12,152 bases of DNA. It comes from Chlamydiota bacterium. Lineage in GTDB: Bacteria > Chlamydiota > Chlamydiia > Chlamydiales > Rhabdochlamydiaceae. This document shows, in pieces, positions 6,490-12,152 of the stretch (position 1 is the first letter of the stretch; the number at the start of each line of letters is the position of its first letter). The notes under the pieces are model-generated. The model made no database searches. It was not told the DNA's origin and saw only the letters and a list, made by a program, of their open reading frames with translations. Location: contig JAHFTP010000035.1 of assembly GCA_023265495.1 (NCBI GenBank), positions 1-12,152 of the forward strand. Reading direction: 5' to 3'. The translations under genes were made by a program, and so were the position numbers.

Positions 6490-6669
6490 GGGGTTAATTA
6501 TCACTGGAAAACTATTCGTGCGCTAATGAGCAACCGAATAAAGGTAACAACAGAAGCAAAAACACAGGAGGGTAAAACGCTTTATCATCGGAGTACAAAA
6601 AAAGCGGAAGGTGAACAGGTAAAAATTTACAAGGTTTTAGGATTGTCATCTCAAATTCTCAAAGCATAA
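6490..6669 (+). pseudogene. IS1634/IS4-type transposase C-terminal relic
   Basis: The frame opens after a stop at 6487-6489 and reads GVNYHWKTIRALMSNRIKVT, then TEAKTQEGKTLYHRSTKKAE and GEQVKIYKVLGLSSQILKA, ending at TAA 6667-6669. An N-Y/H-x-W-x-x-I-R-x-x-M-x-x-x-x-x-V-T-T stretch followed by a K-x-x-x-R line and EQ-KIY-LGL is the usual C-terminal tail of IS1634-type (IS4 superfamily) transposases. An ATG at 6526 could start a 47-residue peptide, but the homology begins before it, so this is a tail relic and not a small gene. Identification is from memory of the family and lacks catalytic residues to confirm it. Confidence 0.5.
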
Positions 6670-6688
6670 AAAACGATCCTGTAAATTT
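6623..6688. repeat. Perfect 9-bp inverted repeat at the end of the IS1634-type relic
   Basis: AAATTTACA (6623-6631) and TGTAAATTT (6680-6688) are exact complements 48 bases apart. Additional related bases (AGGATT against GATCCT) suggest a once longer pairing. It spans the stop codon of the transposase relic, so it may belong to the element's end or its terminator. It is AT-rich, and chance cannot be excluded. Confidence 0.3.
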
Positions 6689-7128
6689 CAAGATGTAGTG
6701 ATGGATGGGCCTAACTGCATCACGATTCTCATAGTGAGGACTGTTGAACTTGGGTAAAGCTCCTGCATGTATGCATGGGGATATAAGGCAAAAAAGCGAC
6801 GGTGCAGAAGAAAGGCAACAAATGAAAAGAGGGGAAAGATCATAAGAGCGCATTTTGAAATCCCTTCCACAGAGTATTTGGAAAAGCCTTACTTATGATA
6901 GAAGGAAAGAGATGACTTTACACGAACTACTAAGCCGGCTGTTGAGTATTGACGTAGAATAGTGTCGGGTCCCATACGAGGACAACCTCACCGTAACACA
7001 GCACTCAAAAAGCAGTAAATAAATATTTGAATTATTTTCGCCTTGTGCCAGATCTAGCACGTTGACCTATTTAAGAAAATTAGCGTGTACAGTTAATTAT
7101 TTAGCTGAATTAAATCACAAAATTAAAT
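6670..7128. other. About 460 bases without an identifiable gene
   Basis: No coding sequence, tRNA-like cloverleaf or terminal repeat could be identified. Two overlapping minus-strand frames (stops at 6659 and 6688) share no recognised motif, and neither has a good ribosome site. A 16-codon frame at 6912 (MTLHELLSRLLSIDVE) follows a good AAGGAAAGAG but is too short to call. The stretch probably holds further mobile-element debris between the IS1634-type tail and the upstream region of the repeat-protein gene. Confidence 0.4.
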
Positions 7129-7191
7129 ATTGTTGCTAACAACAATCGACATTAGACGACTTCTATATGGAGCTGTTTTGCTAGATTGTTG
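7129..7191 (+). promoter_or_regulatory. Operator-like ATTGTTG repeats upstream of the repeat-protein gene
   Basis: ATTGTTG (7129-7135), CTAA, CAACAAT (7140-7146) is a perfect 7-bp inverted repeat, and the same half-site ATTGTTG returns at 7185-7191. The sites lie 38-101 bases before the ATG at 7230, in strongly AT-rich DNA. The pattern fits a dimeric regulator site plus an extra half-site. No -10/-35 pair could be placed with confidence. Confidence 0.35.
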
Positions 7192-7229
7192 AATTAACCA
7201 AATTAAACGCTAAAAAAGGAAGCATATCT

Positions 7230-8219
7230 ATGCCTTTAATTAGATCAGTTACAACGGCTGTTGCTCATTGTTTAAGAACTTGTTCCGTTCCCGTCAGAAC
7301 AGATGCCGTCAAATTGACCGCCGGTTCTCTTAGACCATTAGAAAGAGTCCCCTCGGTTTTTTATAGATCGATAGCAAGTTACTCTAAAGGAGCAGGAAGG
7401 ACAGAAGTGGCAAGAATGCCCATAACAAGACCATTTGATCATGAAGGATTTAATGTAGAAGGCTTTTTTGGAGTTTTAGCAATGGCAGGCCTTCCTTTTC
7501 TAGCGAGTTCTGATAAAGGGAAAGCATTGGAAGAAGCTGAGTTGGCTAAGCGTCTTGACTCGTTCGTGTTCCGCCAGGATAGGAGGTCGGCCGAAATACT
7601 CAAAGAACACCCACTTTACAGAGAGATGCCTGCGCCTTTTTTAGCAAAGGCTCTGCAAAAAGGTTTGAATATATCTTGGAACAGCGATTCGAAGTTTTTT
7701 GTTGAAGAAATTTTTGCGCATCCTAGTTCTAAAGATATATCCTCCTCAGCTTTACAAGATATCCTAAATACAGCTATCAGACATCTTAGAGGGATAAGGG
7801 GATGTATAGTTGTTGAACGAATTGTATCACATCCCAATATATCTCCTGAGTGCTTAGGGATGGCCCTTCAGTATGCTCTTGATAATGAGGATAGCTATTT
7901 TGTGGGCAAAATGCTCAAACACCCTAAGTTTAAAGATGTCTCTTCCGATTATTTAGGTGTTTTGTTGTCTACAGCTGTCGATAGAGGTTTAGTAGACATC
8001 ACTGAGCAACTCATCTCTCATCCCAACTATCACGACATATCCCCGGACCACCTAGGCAAGGTTCTAAGGTCAGTTGCTACTAGGGAGTACAAGGGCAGAG
8101 TGTCATTTCAAGCCATCGTAAATCACCCTCGTTTTAAAGAAATATCCTCAAAAGACTTGAGTATAGCTTTAGGGCTTGCAGTTACAGTCAACAACGAAGA
8201 TCCAGTTGAACGGAAATGA
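7230..8219 (+). CDS. Six-repeat protein with basic N-terminus, family not recognised
   Basis: An intact 329-residue frame with a good ribosome site (AAAAAAGGA, 9 bases before ATG). The family is not recognised. Residues 118-322 hold six degenerate repeats of 30-37 residues, each with a His-Pro (127, 164, 201, 231, 264, 299). Their pattern is roughly V--I--HP-(F/Y)KDIS-D-LG-AL--A, which should form paired helices stacked as a solenoid like other helical-repeat interaction domains. Residues 1-63 are basic (10 Lys/Arg, three acidic), with hydrophobic patches and YRSIASYSK at 45-53, similar to a mitochondrial presequence. A short hydrophobic stretch follows at 79-92. No enzyme motif is seen. It is flanked by transposase relics, and its stop codon lies in a REP-like palindrome, so the C-terminus may have been trimmed. 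An effector role is only a hypothesis. Confidence 0.75.
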   Translation: MPLIRSVTTAVAHCLRTCSVPVRTDAVKLTAGSLRPLERVPSVFYRSIASYSKGAGRTEVARMPITRPFDHEGFNVEGFFGVLAMAGLPFLASSDKGKALEEAELAKRLDSFVFRQDRRSAEILKEHPLYREMPAPFLAKALQKGLNISWNSDSKFFVEEIFAHPSSKDISSSALQDILNTAIRHLRGIRGCIVVERIVSHPNISPECLGMALQYALDNEDSYFVGKMLKHPKFKDVSSDYLGVLLSTAVDRGLVDITEQLISHPNYHDISPDHLGKVLRSVATREYKGRVSFQAIVNHPRFKEISSKDLSIALGLAVTVNNEDPVERK

Positions 8220-8558
8220 ACAGGTAAAGTCTGACCCCTGTTCACCTTTTTTCCCAAACAGTTGTCGCTCTCGTAACTTGACCTTGGCTTCTAGTTCCTT
8301 GATCTTCTTTGAGAGGTTACCTACTTCCTCTTTGTGTTCCCTCTGTAATTTTAGAATCGCTGCATCATGCTCATATTGCACACGCTCTCGAATGGTGACA
8401 TTTCGCTCTTGGTGACTTTTATAGAGATTTGCTTCCCAATGTGCATTAACTAGCTCTTTTTGAAGCTGGCCGACTTCCAAGTGAGCTTTCGCAAGCTCTT
8501 TTTGGAGTTGAATTATTTCCGGTACGTTAGGTAAGATTTCGATTTGATAGCAGCTCAT
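8169..8558 (-). pseudogene. IS66-type transposase N-terminal relic (long copy)
   Basis: This 129-residue frame begins MSCYQIEILPNVPEIIQLQK, continues as a long Glu/Lys/Leu-rich coiled coil (about residues 15-98) and reaches KLRERQLFGKKGEQ (94-107). A coiled coil followed by L--RQLFG-K-E is the N-terminal region of IS66 TnpC transposases. After Gln107 the reading runs through a REP-like palindrome and the antisense of the repeat-protein gene (residues 108-129 have no homology), so the genuine part ends near 8240. The zinc-binding, DDE and C-terminal domains of about 400 residues are missing. Product, if made, would be a nonfunctional coil. Its start is the same as the short copy at 1634. Confidence 0.65.
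8217..8244. repeat. REP-like palindrome
   Basis: TGAACAGG (8217-8224) and CCTGTTCA (8237-8244) are perfect 8-bp complements around a 12-base loop containing GTCTGACC. The loop and arms resemble GTCTGACCCC-type REP sequences that accompany RAYT (Y1) transposases in other bacteria. It overlaps the stop codon of the repeat-protein gene on one side and sits exactly at the IS66 breakpoint on the other. The left arm with its extension TGAACAGGTAAA is also found at 6612-6623. Confidence 0.45.
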
Positions 8559-8586
8559 TTTCCAAAATTTTGCGTTTTGTCACAAA

Positions 8587-8814
8587 AAAATTTACTATGA
8601 GCTGCGTCTTTCTTTCAAAGACTTTCTGTCGTTACCTCTTGATTTTCATGAAGTTCCGTCTTTAACCCCTAACGGGGTTCACCGAATATTTACGTAAGCA
8701 TTTCGCATATTGATTGCAAGTGCCTATGAAGAAAATGCGGTATTGGTCACCTCCGATAAAAAAATATTGCAGTATGGTCAAGACTCTTTTATTTCTGTGT
8801 ACGATCCCACTTAA
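8587..8814 (+). pseudogene. VapC-type PIN-domain toxin remnant
   Basis: One frame, with a stop at 8695-8697, reads KIYYELRLSFKDFLSLPLDF, HEVPSLTPNGVHRIFT, stop, then AFRILIASAYEENAVLVTSD followed by KKILQYGQDSFISVYDPT and TAA at 8812-8814. The second part is the C-terminal third of a PIN ribonuclease (RLLIA-A--E-AVLVTSDKKI, whose Asp is a metal ligand). The first part resembles the middle (IK--LG-L-LSFEDFL--LP). The usual HRDPFDR block between them is damaged, the N-terminal Asp motif is missing and no partner antitoxin is present. The 3' part is the firmer call. It lies head-to-head with the IS66 relic, which may have interrupted it. Confidence 0.55.
8664..8679. repeat. Small perfect hairpin in the vapC remnant
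   Basis: AACCCC (8664-8669), TAAC, GGGGTT (8674-8679) forms a 6-bp stem. No T run follows on either strand, so it is not an intrinsic terminator. It falls in the damaged middle of the PIN-domain remnant and may mark the site of an insertion or deletion. Confidence 0.35.
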
Positions 8815-8823
8815 AAGTCAGGC

Positions 8824-9642
8824 CTAGAGTCTAAAATCCTCGCCAAAGTAAGCTTTTTTGGCTTCTTTGCTGTGGAGGAGGTCTTGGACAGAGCCTGACA
8901 TGAGCACTTTCCCATCACGCACGAGGTAGCTGCGATCTACAATAGAGAAAATCTCTCTAGCATTATGGTCTGTGATGAGTACGCTGATGCCTCTGTGTTT
9001 GAGGTGGAGGATCATTTTTTTTACATCGCTCACGGCGATGGGATCGATATTAGCAAAGGGCTCGTCGAGGAGCAGGAGAGAGGGCTTTGTGACTAGAGCT
9101 CTTGTGATTTCCAGTCGTCTTCTTTCCCCTCCGGAAAGGCCGCTTGCTTTCTTTGTAGCGAGTCTCTCTAAGTGGAGCTCTTGCAGGAGCTCTTGGAGTC
9201 TTTCTTTTTTTTCTTGTTTGGAGAGATTGAGTGTTTCCAAGATGCAAAGGATATTTTCTTCTACGGTGAGGTGTCGGAAAACCGAAGGTTCCTGTGCGAG
9301 GTATCCCATGCCGAGGAGTGCCCTTTCGTGGATAGGAAGGCGGGTAATGTCCTGTCCTGAGAAAAATACTTTTCCATCATCGGGAGAGATGAGGCCAATT
9401 GTCATGTAGAAAGCCGTTGTCTTGCCAGCTCCATTGGGTCCCAGCAGGCCGACGACTTCTCCTTGTCCCACTTCAAAATCTAGGCCACCTACTACAGCCC
9501 TTCCTCCGTAGGATTTTTTCAGCCCTTGGACTTTTAAGATAGTCGTCATAGGAGCCGGTTTTTTTATGGGCTTGGGTTGAGGAAGGGGAAGGTCCTCTAA
9601 ACTGATTTGGGGTTTCATAAAAGGGGTAGGGCTTTTCGTCAT
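8824..9642 (-). CDS. lptB: LPS export ABC transporter ATP-binding protein
   Basis: LptB is the cytoplasmic ATPase that powers LPS extraction from the inner membrane and its push along the Lpt bridge. The 272-residue protein has Walker A GPNGAGKT (68-75), Q-loop Gln117 in YLAQEPSVF, signature LSGGERRR (169-176), Walker B LLLLDEPFANIDP (189-201) and H-loop His226 (TDHNAREIF). DEPFANIDPIAV is highly typical of LptB. Compared with the usual about 240 residues there is a 31-residue N-terminal extension rich in Pro and Lys (LPLPQPKPIKKPAP). Start 9642 shares an ATGA overlap with the stop of lptA, supporting coupling; the internal Met32 (9549) would give a standard-length protein but has a poor ribosome site. 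Last gene of the kdsA-lptC-lptA-lptB operon. Confidence 0.95.
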   Translation of the reverse strand: MTKSPTPFMKPQISLEDLPLPQPKPIKKPAPMTTILKVQGLKKSYGGRAVVGGLDFEVGQGEVVGLLGPNGAGKTTAFYMTIGLISPDDGKVFFSGQDITRLPIHERALLGMGYLAQEPSVFRHLTVEENILCILETLNLSKQEKKERLQELLQELHLERLATKKASGLSGGERRRLEITRALVTKPSLLLLDEPFANIDPIAVSDVKKMILHLKHRGISVLITDHNAREIFSIVDRSYLVRDGKVLMSGSVQDLLHSKEAKKAYFGEDFRL

Positions 9643-11150
9643 GGCGTTTGCTGAGGCTCCGCAGATTTATATTGAGGGAAAATTTTCTTTAACTGGTCTC
9701 CTTCTTCGGCTGAGAGGGCGAACTGGACATTTCCTATGCCTTTAATGATCGACTTATGGGTAGAAGGATCTTGGGTGATATGTACTTCTGCAGCGCTCAT
9801 ACGGATCCCTTGCTCCTCATCCCAGAAGAGCACTTTTCTATCGGCACTGCCGCAGAGAATCAGTGTTTTTGTATGGGGAGAGTAATTTAACCTATCTGCG
9901 ACGGAGCAGCGATGGGGCTCTTTGGGATCGCGAGAAAAGAGTCTTACTCTTCCTTTTAAACACAGAGCTATAGGATGAAACGTATTTGCCTCTTGAGAGT
10001 AATCCAAAAAGGCTTTATCTGCGTAGACGGCAAAAGCGTTTTCTTCATAATAAATCTGCTTTTGCAAGGAACCTCCCTCCTCTTTTTGTGGGCTTGTGAG
10101 GACAGCGCTGAGCTGGTCTCTGTCGATCACAAGCGTTCCATAGCAGCGTAGCTTGTGCAGTTCTTCAGAGGAGGGGAGCTTGTATTCTAGGGAGGTGGGG
10201 CCGTTGGAGCGGATCGCTTTGATGGTTTGTTTCCCATCGATAAGCCCTTGTTCAATGAGCATTTCATTGGCTGCAGAGACAGTTCCTAAAATGCTCTCTT
10301 CTAGCGATACATTGCCCTTTAGCAGGAGCGTATTTTGCTCTTGGTTCCAGAAAAGATGGTCGGAGCGAAAGTGGAGGTGTCCTTTTTGTAGAGCAGGAAA
10401 AAAAGAAGAAGAGAGCTGTCCTACAGGGTGGTACAAGGAAAGCGTGTTTTTGATTAAGTCAAAGTCTACACTGTCAGCGTCGATATGATCGGATCCTTGT
10501 GTGATGTGACACTTAGACTCTCCGTTCTTAGGGTAGGCAGAGAGGACTCCTTGAAATTCTTGCGCTGATGGATTACGTCCTCCCTCTTTGCGATAGAGAG
10601 CATGATCTGCTGTGAGAGTAATCGATTTGTCATAGTGGATGACGACGCCCTCTTTTGCTAAGATGGTGGCGATGGTATAAGTCGTTTTTTTTGTGTCATC
10701 TTCCCCTTTCAAAAAGGTGAGTTCTGCTGCAGCGCTTTTGATAAGAAGGTCAGCTGCAGAGCCTTTCTTTTTCAGAGTGTCAACAAAGGCTACGGGCTGT
10801 GAGTCGCTTGAAAATAACAAGCCCTTTAACGAAGTAAAATCGAGACAGGCAGACCCACAGGAAAGAGTGGTATTGTTCTTTACACTGAGCTCCACTTCTG
10901 TTTTAAGGTGGATCAAGGAGAAGGGAAAATCTTTTCCTCCTTTTTGTCTTTCTAGTTTGGCTTCTTCTGCCTTCATTTTTCCAAGGCCATGGTCGAGAAG
11001 GACTTGCCCCTTTAGCAAAAGGGCATTGCCATCATAGGATGCATTCGAAGAAGAGAGTTGACTGTTTTGCTCTCCATTTGTTCCTTGTTCTGCCACTAAG
11101 ACAGTAGAGAGAAGACACAGTAATCCAAAAGCGCTCTTTTTACCCATCAT
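9639..11150 (-). CDS. LptA/OstA-like periplasmic LPS transport protein, large
   Basis: Predicted periplasmic bridge component moving LPS between LptC and the outer-membrane LptD. It starts with a signal peptide (MMGKKSAFGLLCLLSTVLVA, then EQ). The rest is beta-rich with repeated OstA-like stretches such as LLLKGQVLLDHGLGKMKAEE, LAKEGVVIHYDKSITLTAD, LLLKGNVSLEESILGTVSA and LCLKGRVRLFSRD, the G-V-h pattern of the LptA jellyroll. At 503 residues it is far longer than E. coli LptA (about 185), as if several OstA modules were joined. Start 11150 was chosen over 11189 because it gives a clean signal peptide, lies one base after the lptC stop and has AGGA five bases before it. The gene end overlaps lptB by ATGA. 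Identity rests on position and repeats, not on a strong signature. Confidence 0.75.
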   Translation of the reverse strand: MMGKKSAFGLLCLLSTVLVAEQGTNGEQNSQLSSSNASYDGNALLLKGQVLLDHGLGKMKAEEAKLERQKGGKDFPFSLIHLKTEVELSVKNNTTLSCGSACLDFTSLKGLLFSSDSQPVAFVDTLKKKGSAADLLIKSAAAELTFLKGEDDTKKTTYTIATILAKEGVVIHYDKSITLTADHALYRKEGGRNPSAQEFQGVLSAYPKNGESKCHITQGSDHIDADSVDFDLIKNTLSLYHPVGQLSSSFFPALQKGHLHFRSDHLFWNQEQNTLLLKGNVSLEESILGTVSAANEMLIEQGLIDGKQTIKAIRSNGPTSLEYKLPSSEELHKLRCYGTLVIDRDQLSAVLTSPQKEEGGSLQKQIYYEENAFAVYADKAFLDYSQEANTFHPIALCLKGRVRLFSRDPKEPHRCSVADRLNYSPHTKTLILCGSADRKVLFWDEEQGIRMSAAEVHITQDPSTHKSIIKGIGNVQFALSAEEGDQLKKIFPQYKSAEPQQTP

Positions 11151-11151
11151 A

Positions 11152-11751
11152 CTATTCCTCACGTAAGGTTGCCTTGAAATCGCGGGCATTAAACTGCGGC
11201 GTTTTCCCCGACACAGTCAATGTGACATCCTTTGCAATACCTCTTAAAAAGGCTTTTTGCGAAGGGAGATCGGTAGATAATTCACTTCCAGGCAGACGAA
11301 ATAACGAGAGGGATACTGTATTTGCCACGAGCTCTTGCTGATTGTATCTGTAAACGCCTTCATCAGCCTTGATAAATCGTATTTGCTGCATAGGAGTCCC
11401 CGAAGAAGAATCATAAACCTTTTCTTGCATCCAGCACTTCATATTGCGCAAATTCTCTATTATTTCAAATTTGTTTTTTGTGGGAACTAAGACGAGCTCG
11501 GAAGATTGGCTTTCAATTTTGTAATGAAGCCGTGTTGCGCTCTCTTGGGAGAACCAAATGTCTTTTTGCACTTGCTCTCTTGTTTGGCGGGAGGTTTCGG
11601 CCAGAGATTGAGAGGATAGCTGTTTTTGTTTTTCTAGGTATTTACAGTAGAGGGAAAGGTCTTTTTGTGTGACAAGACATGTATGTCCGAGCCAAAAGAC
11701 AAAGAAAAGACTCACTATTGCACCACTGATCCAGCTCACTTTTCGAAACAT
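11152..11751 (-). CDS. lptC: LptC-like inner-membrane LPS transport protein
   Basis: A 199-residue protein with a single N-terminal membrane segment (about residues 8-27, WISGAIVSLFFVFWLGHTCL) followed by a periplasmic domain, the topology of LptC, which accepts LPS from LptFG and passes it to LptA. The stretch REQVQKDIWFSQESATRLHY resembles the small conserved membrane protein between kdsA and the lptB-like ATPase in Chlamydia. Start 11751 lies 3 bases after the kdsA stop, with GGGAT nearby as ribosome site; the stop is one base before lptA. Sequence similarity to E. coli LptC is not evident by eye, so the name depends on topology and the kdsA-lptA-lptB context. Confidence 0.7.
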   Translation of the reverse strand: MFRKVSWISGAIVSLFFVFWLGHTCLVTQKDLSLYCKYLEKQKQLSSQSLAETSRQTREQVQKDIWFSQESATRLHYKIESQSSELVLVPTKNKFEIIENLRNMKCWMQEKVYDSSSGTPMQQIRFIKADEGVYRYNQQELVANTVSLSLFRLPGSELSTDLPSQKAFLRGIAKDVTLTVSGKTPQFNARDFKATLREE

Positions 11752-11754
11752 ACG

Positions 11755-12152
11755 TTATCCCATTTTATTAACGATAGAATAAATTGCTTGGAGCTCTCTA
11801 AATAGGGGCTCGAGCTGATCGAAGGGCATTACAGAGTCTTTATCACTTTTAGCAATAGATGGCTCAGGGTGTGCTTCCATAAAAAGACAGTTGCATCCCG
11901 CAGCAATAGCCGCTTTTGCTAGCGCCGGGATAAATTCTCTTTGTCCTCCGGAGGACTGCCCTTTGCCTCCAGGGAGTTGTACAGAGTGAGAAGCATCAAA
12001 GCATACAGGAAACCCAAACTTTTGCATAATGGGAATAGCTCTGACGTCGGTGACTAAATTGTTGTAGCCGAAGGTTGTTCCTCTATCTGTAAGCAGAATT
12101 TTATCATTGCCGGTGGAAAGGATCTTTTCTACGACATTTTCCATATCCCAAG
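11755..12152 (-). CDS. kdsA: 3-deoxy-8-phosphooctulonate (Kdo-8-P) synthase, N-terminus outside window
   Basis: KdsA condenses PEP with arabinose 5-phosphate to Kdo-8-phosphate, the committed step to the Kdo of LPS. About 132 C-terminal residues of roughly 270 are visible; the frame is open to the window edge (WDMENVVEKI at the right end). Signatures include LLTDRGTTFGYNNLVTD, FDASHSVQLPGG, GGQREFIPALAKAAIAAGCN and the EAHPEPSIAKSD block. The first in-window Met (12144) is internal. It heads the minus-strand operon continuing with lptC three bases downstream, linking Kdo synthesis to LPS export. The metal-type signature of the N-terminal part cannot be judged here. Confidence 0.96.
   Translation of the reverse strand, partial: WDMENVVEKILSTGNDKILLTDRGTTFGYNNLVTDVRAIPIMQKFGFPVCFDASHSVQLPGGKGQSSGGQREFIPALAKAAIAAGCNCLFMEAHPEPSIAKSDKDSVMPFDQLEPLFRELQAIYSIVNKMG

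Noticed and set aside
6518..6522. GTGCG as a group II intron 5' end
   Set aside because: The bases belong to the IS1634-type coding relic, and no domain I structure follows.
6526..6669. 47-residue small gene from the ATG at 6526
   Set aside because: Transposase-like sequence (GVNYHWKTIRAL) continues upstream of this ATG without a ribosome site, so it is the tail of a larger lost gene.
6659..6870. Two overlapping minus-strand frames of 60-64 residues
   Set aside because: No motif was recognised, ribosome sites are poor, and the two frames conflict; kept only as unassigned DNA.
8176..8415. 79-residue plus-strand frame opposite the IS66 relic
   Set aside because: It is the complement of the transposase coiled coil (Ser/Leu-rich shadow) and runs through the REP-like palindrome.
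8972..9409. 145-residue plus-strand frame opposite lptB
   Set aside because: It is a Ser/Arg-rich complement of the ABC motifs; the minus-strand protein is unmistakable.
11151..11189. Upstream start for the LptA-like gene
   Set aside because: It would add 13 residues (MPAISRQPYVRNS) before a normal signal peptide and overlap lptC; the ATG at 11150 has the ribosome site.
1..12152. CRISPR arrays, tRNA or rRNA genes and phage genes
   Set aside because: No regularly spaced repeats, cloverleaf with a GGTTCGA-type arm, rRNA-like stretch or phage structural gene was seen on either strand.

Overview
The window (about 12.2 kb, moderate G+C) most likely comes from a member of the Chlamydiota of the Waddlia/Simkania/Parachlamydia type. 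This is inferred from three things: a kdsA-lptC-lptA-lptB run matching the chlamydial kdsA / conserved membrane protein / ABC-ATPase neighbourhood; a signal-peptide plus coiled-coil plus beta-barrel protein of the MOMP-like kind expanded in Chlamydia-related bacteria; and a GTP-type PEP carboxykinase. No rRNA, tRNA or other taxon-fixing gene is present, so the assignment rests on gene content only.

Layout. 1-1633 (+): the 3' two thirds of pckG, overlapped by dtd. 1634-1860: relics of an IS66-type transposase N-terminus and of the 3' end of a group II intron (reverse-transcriptase tail plus domain V). 1971-3299 (+): a DUF4143-type AAA ATPase broken by three frame changes. 3354-3779 (-): ndk. 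3881-5005 (+): a WaaQ-like glycosyltransferase of family 9, overlapping tail-to-tail with the MOMP-like gene at 4962-6209 (-). 6210-8823: an accessory island with an ISL3-type transposase start, an IS1634/IS4-type transposase end, about 560 bases of unassigned DNA, an intact 329-residue repeat protein, a REP-like palindrome, a second and longer IS66 transposase N-terminus, and a decayed vapC-type PIN toxin. 8824-12152 (-): lptB, a large lptA-like gene, lptC and the C-terminal half of kdsA, tightly packed as one operon.

How it fits together. kdsA makes the Kdo precursor needed for LPS. lptC, lptA and lptB supply the ATPase and periplasmic bridge that move LPS outwards, and the GT9 enzyme would add sugar to the LPS core, so much of the window serves the outer envelope together with the MOMP-like porin. 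pckG, dtd and ndk are housekeeping genes. The material between these blocks is mostly debris from at least four kinds of mobile element. Within it stands one intact, apparently lineage-specific gene (7230-8219). Its six degenerate His-Pro repeats and basic, presequence-like N-terminus make it the most interesting candidate for an undescribed function, possibly a secreted effector.
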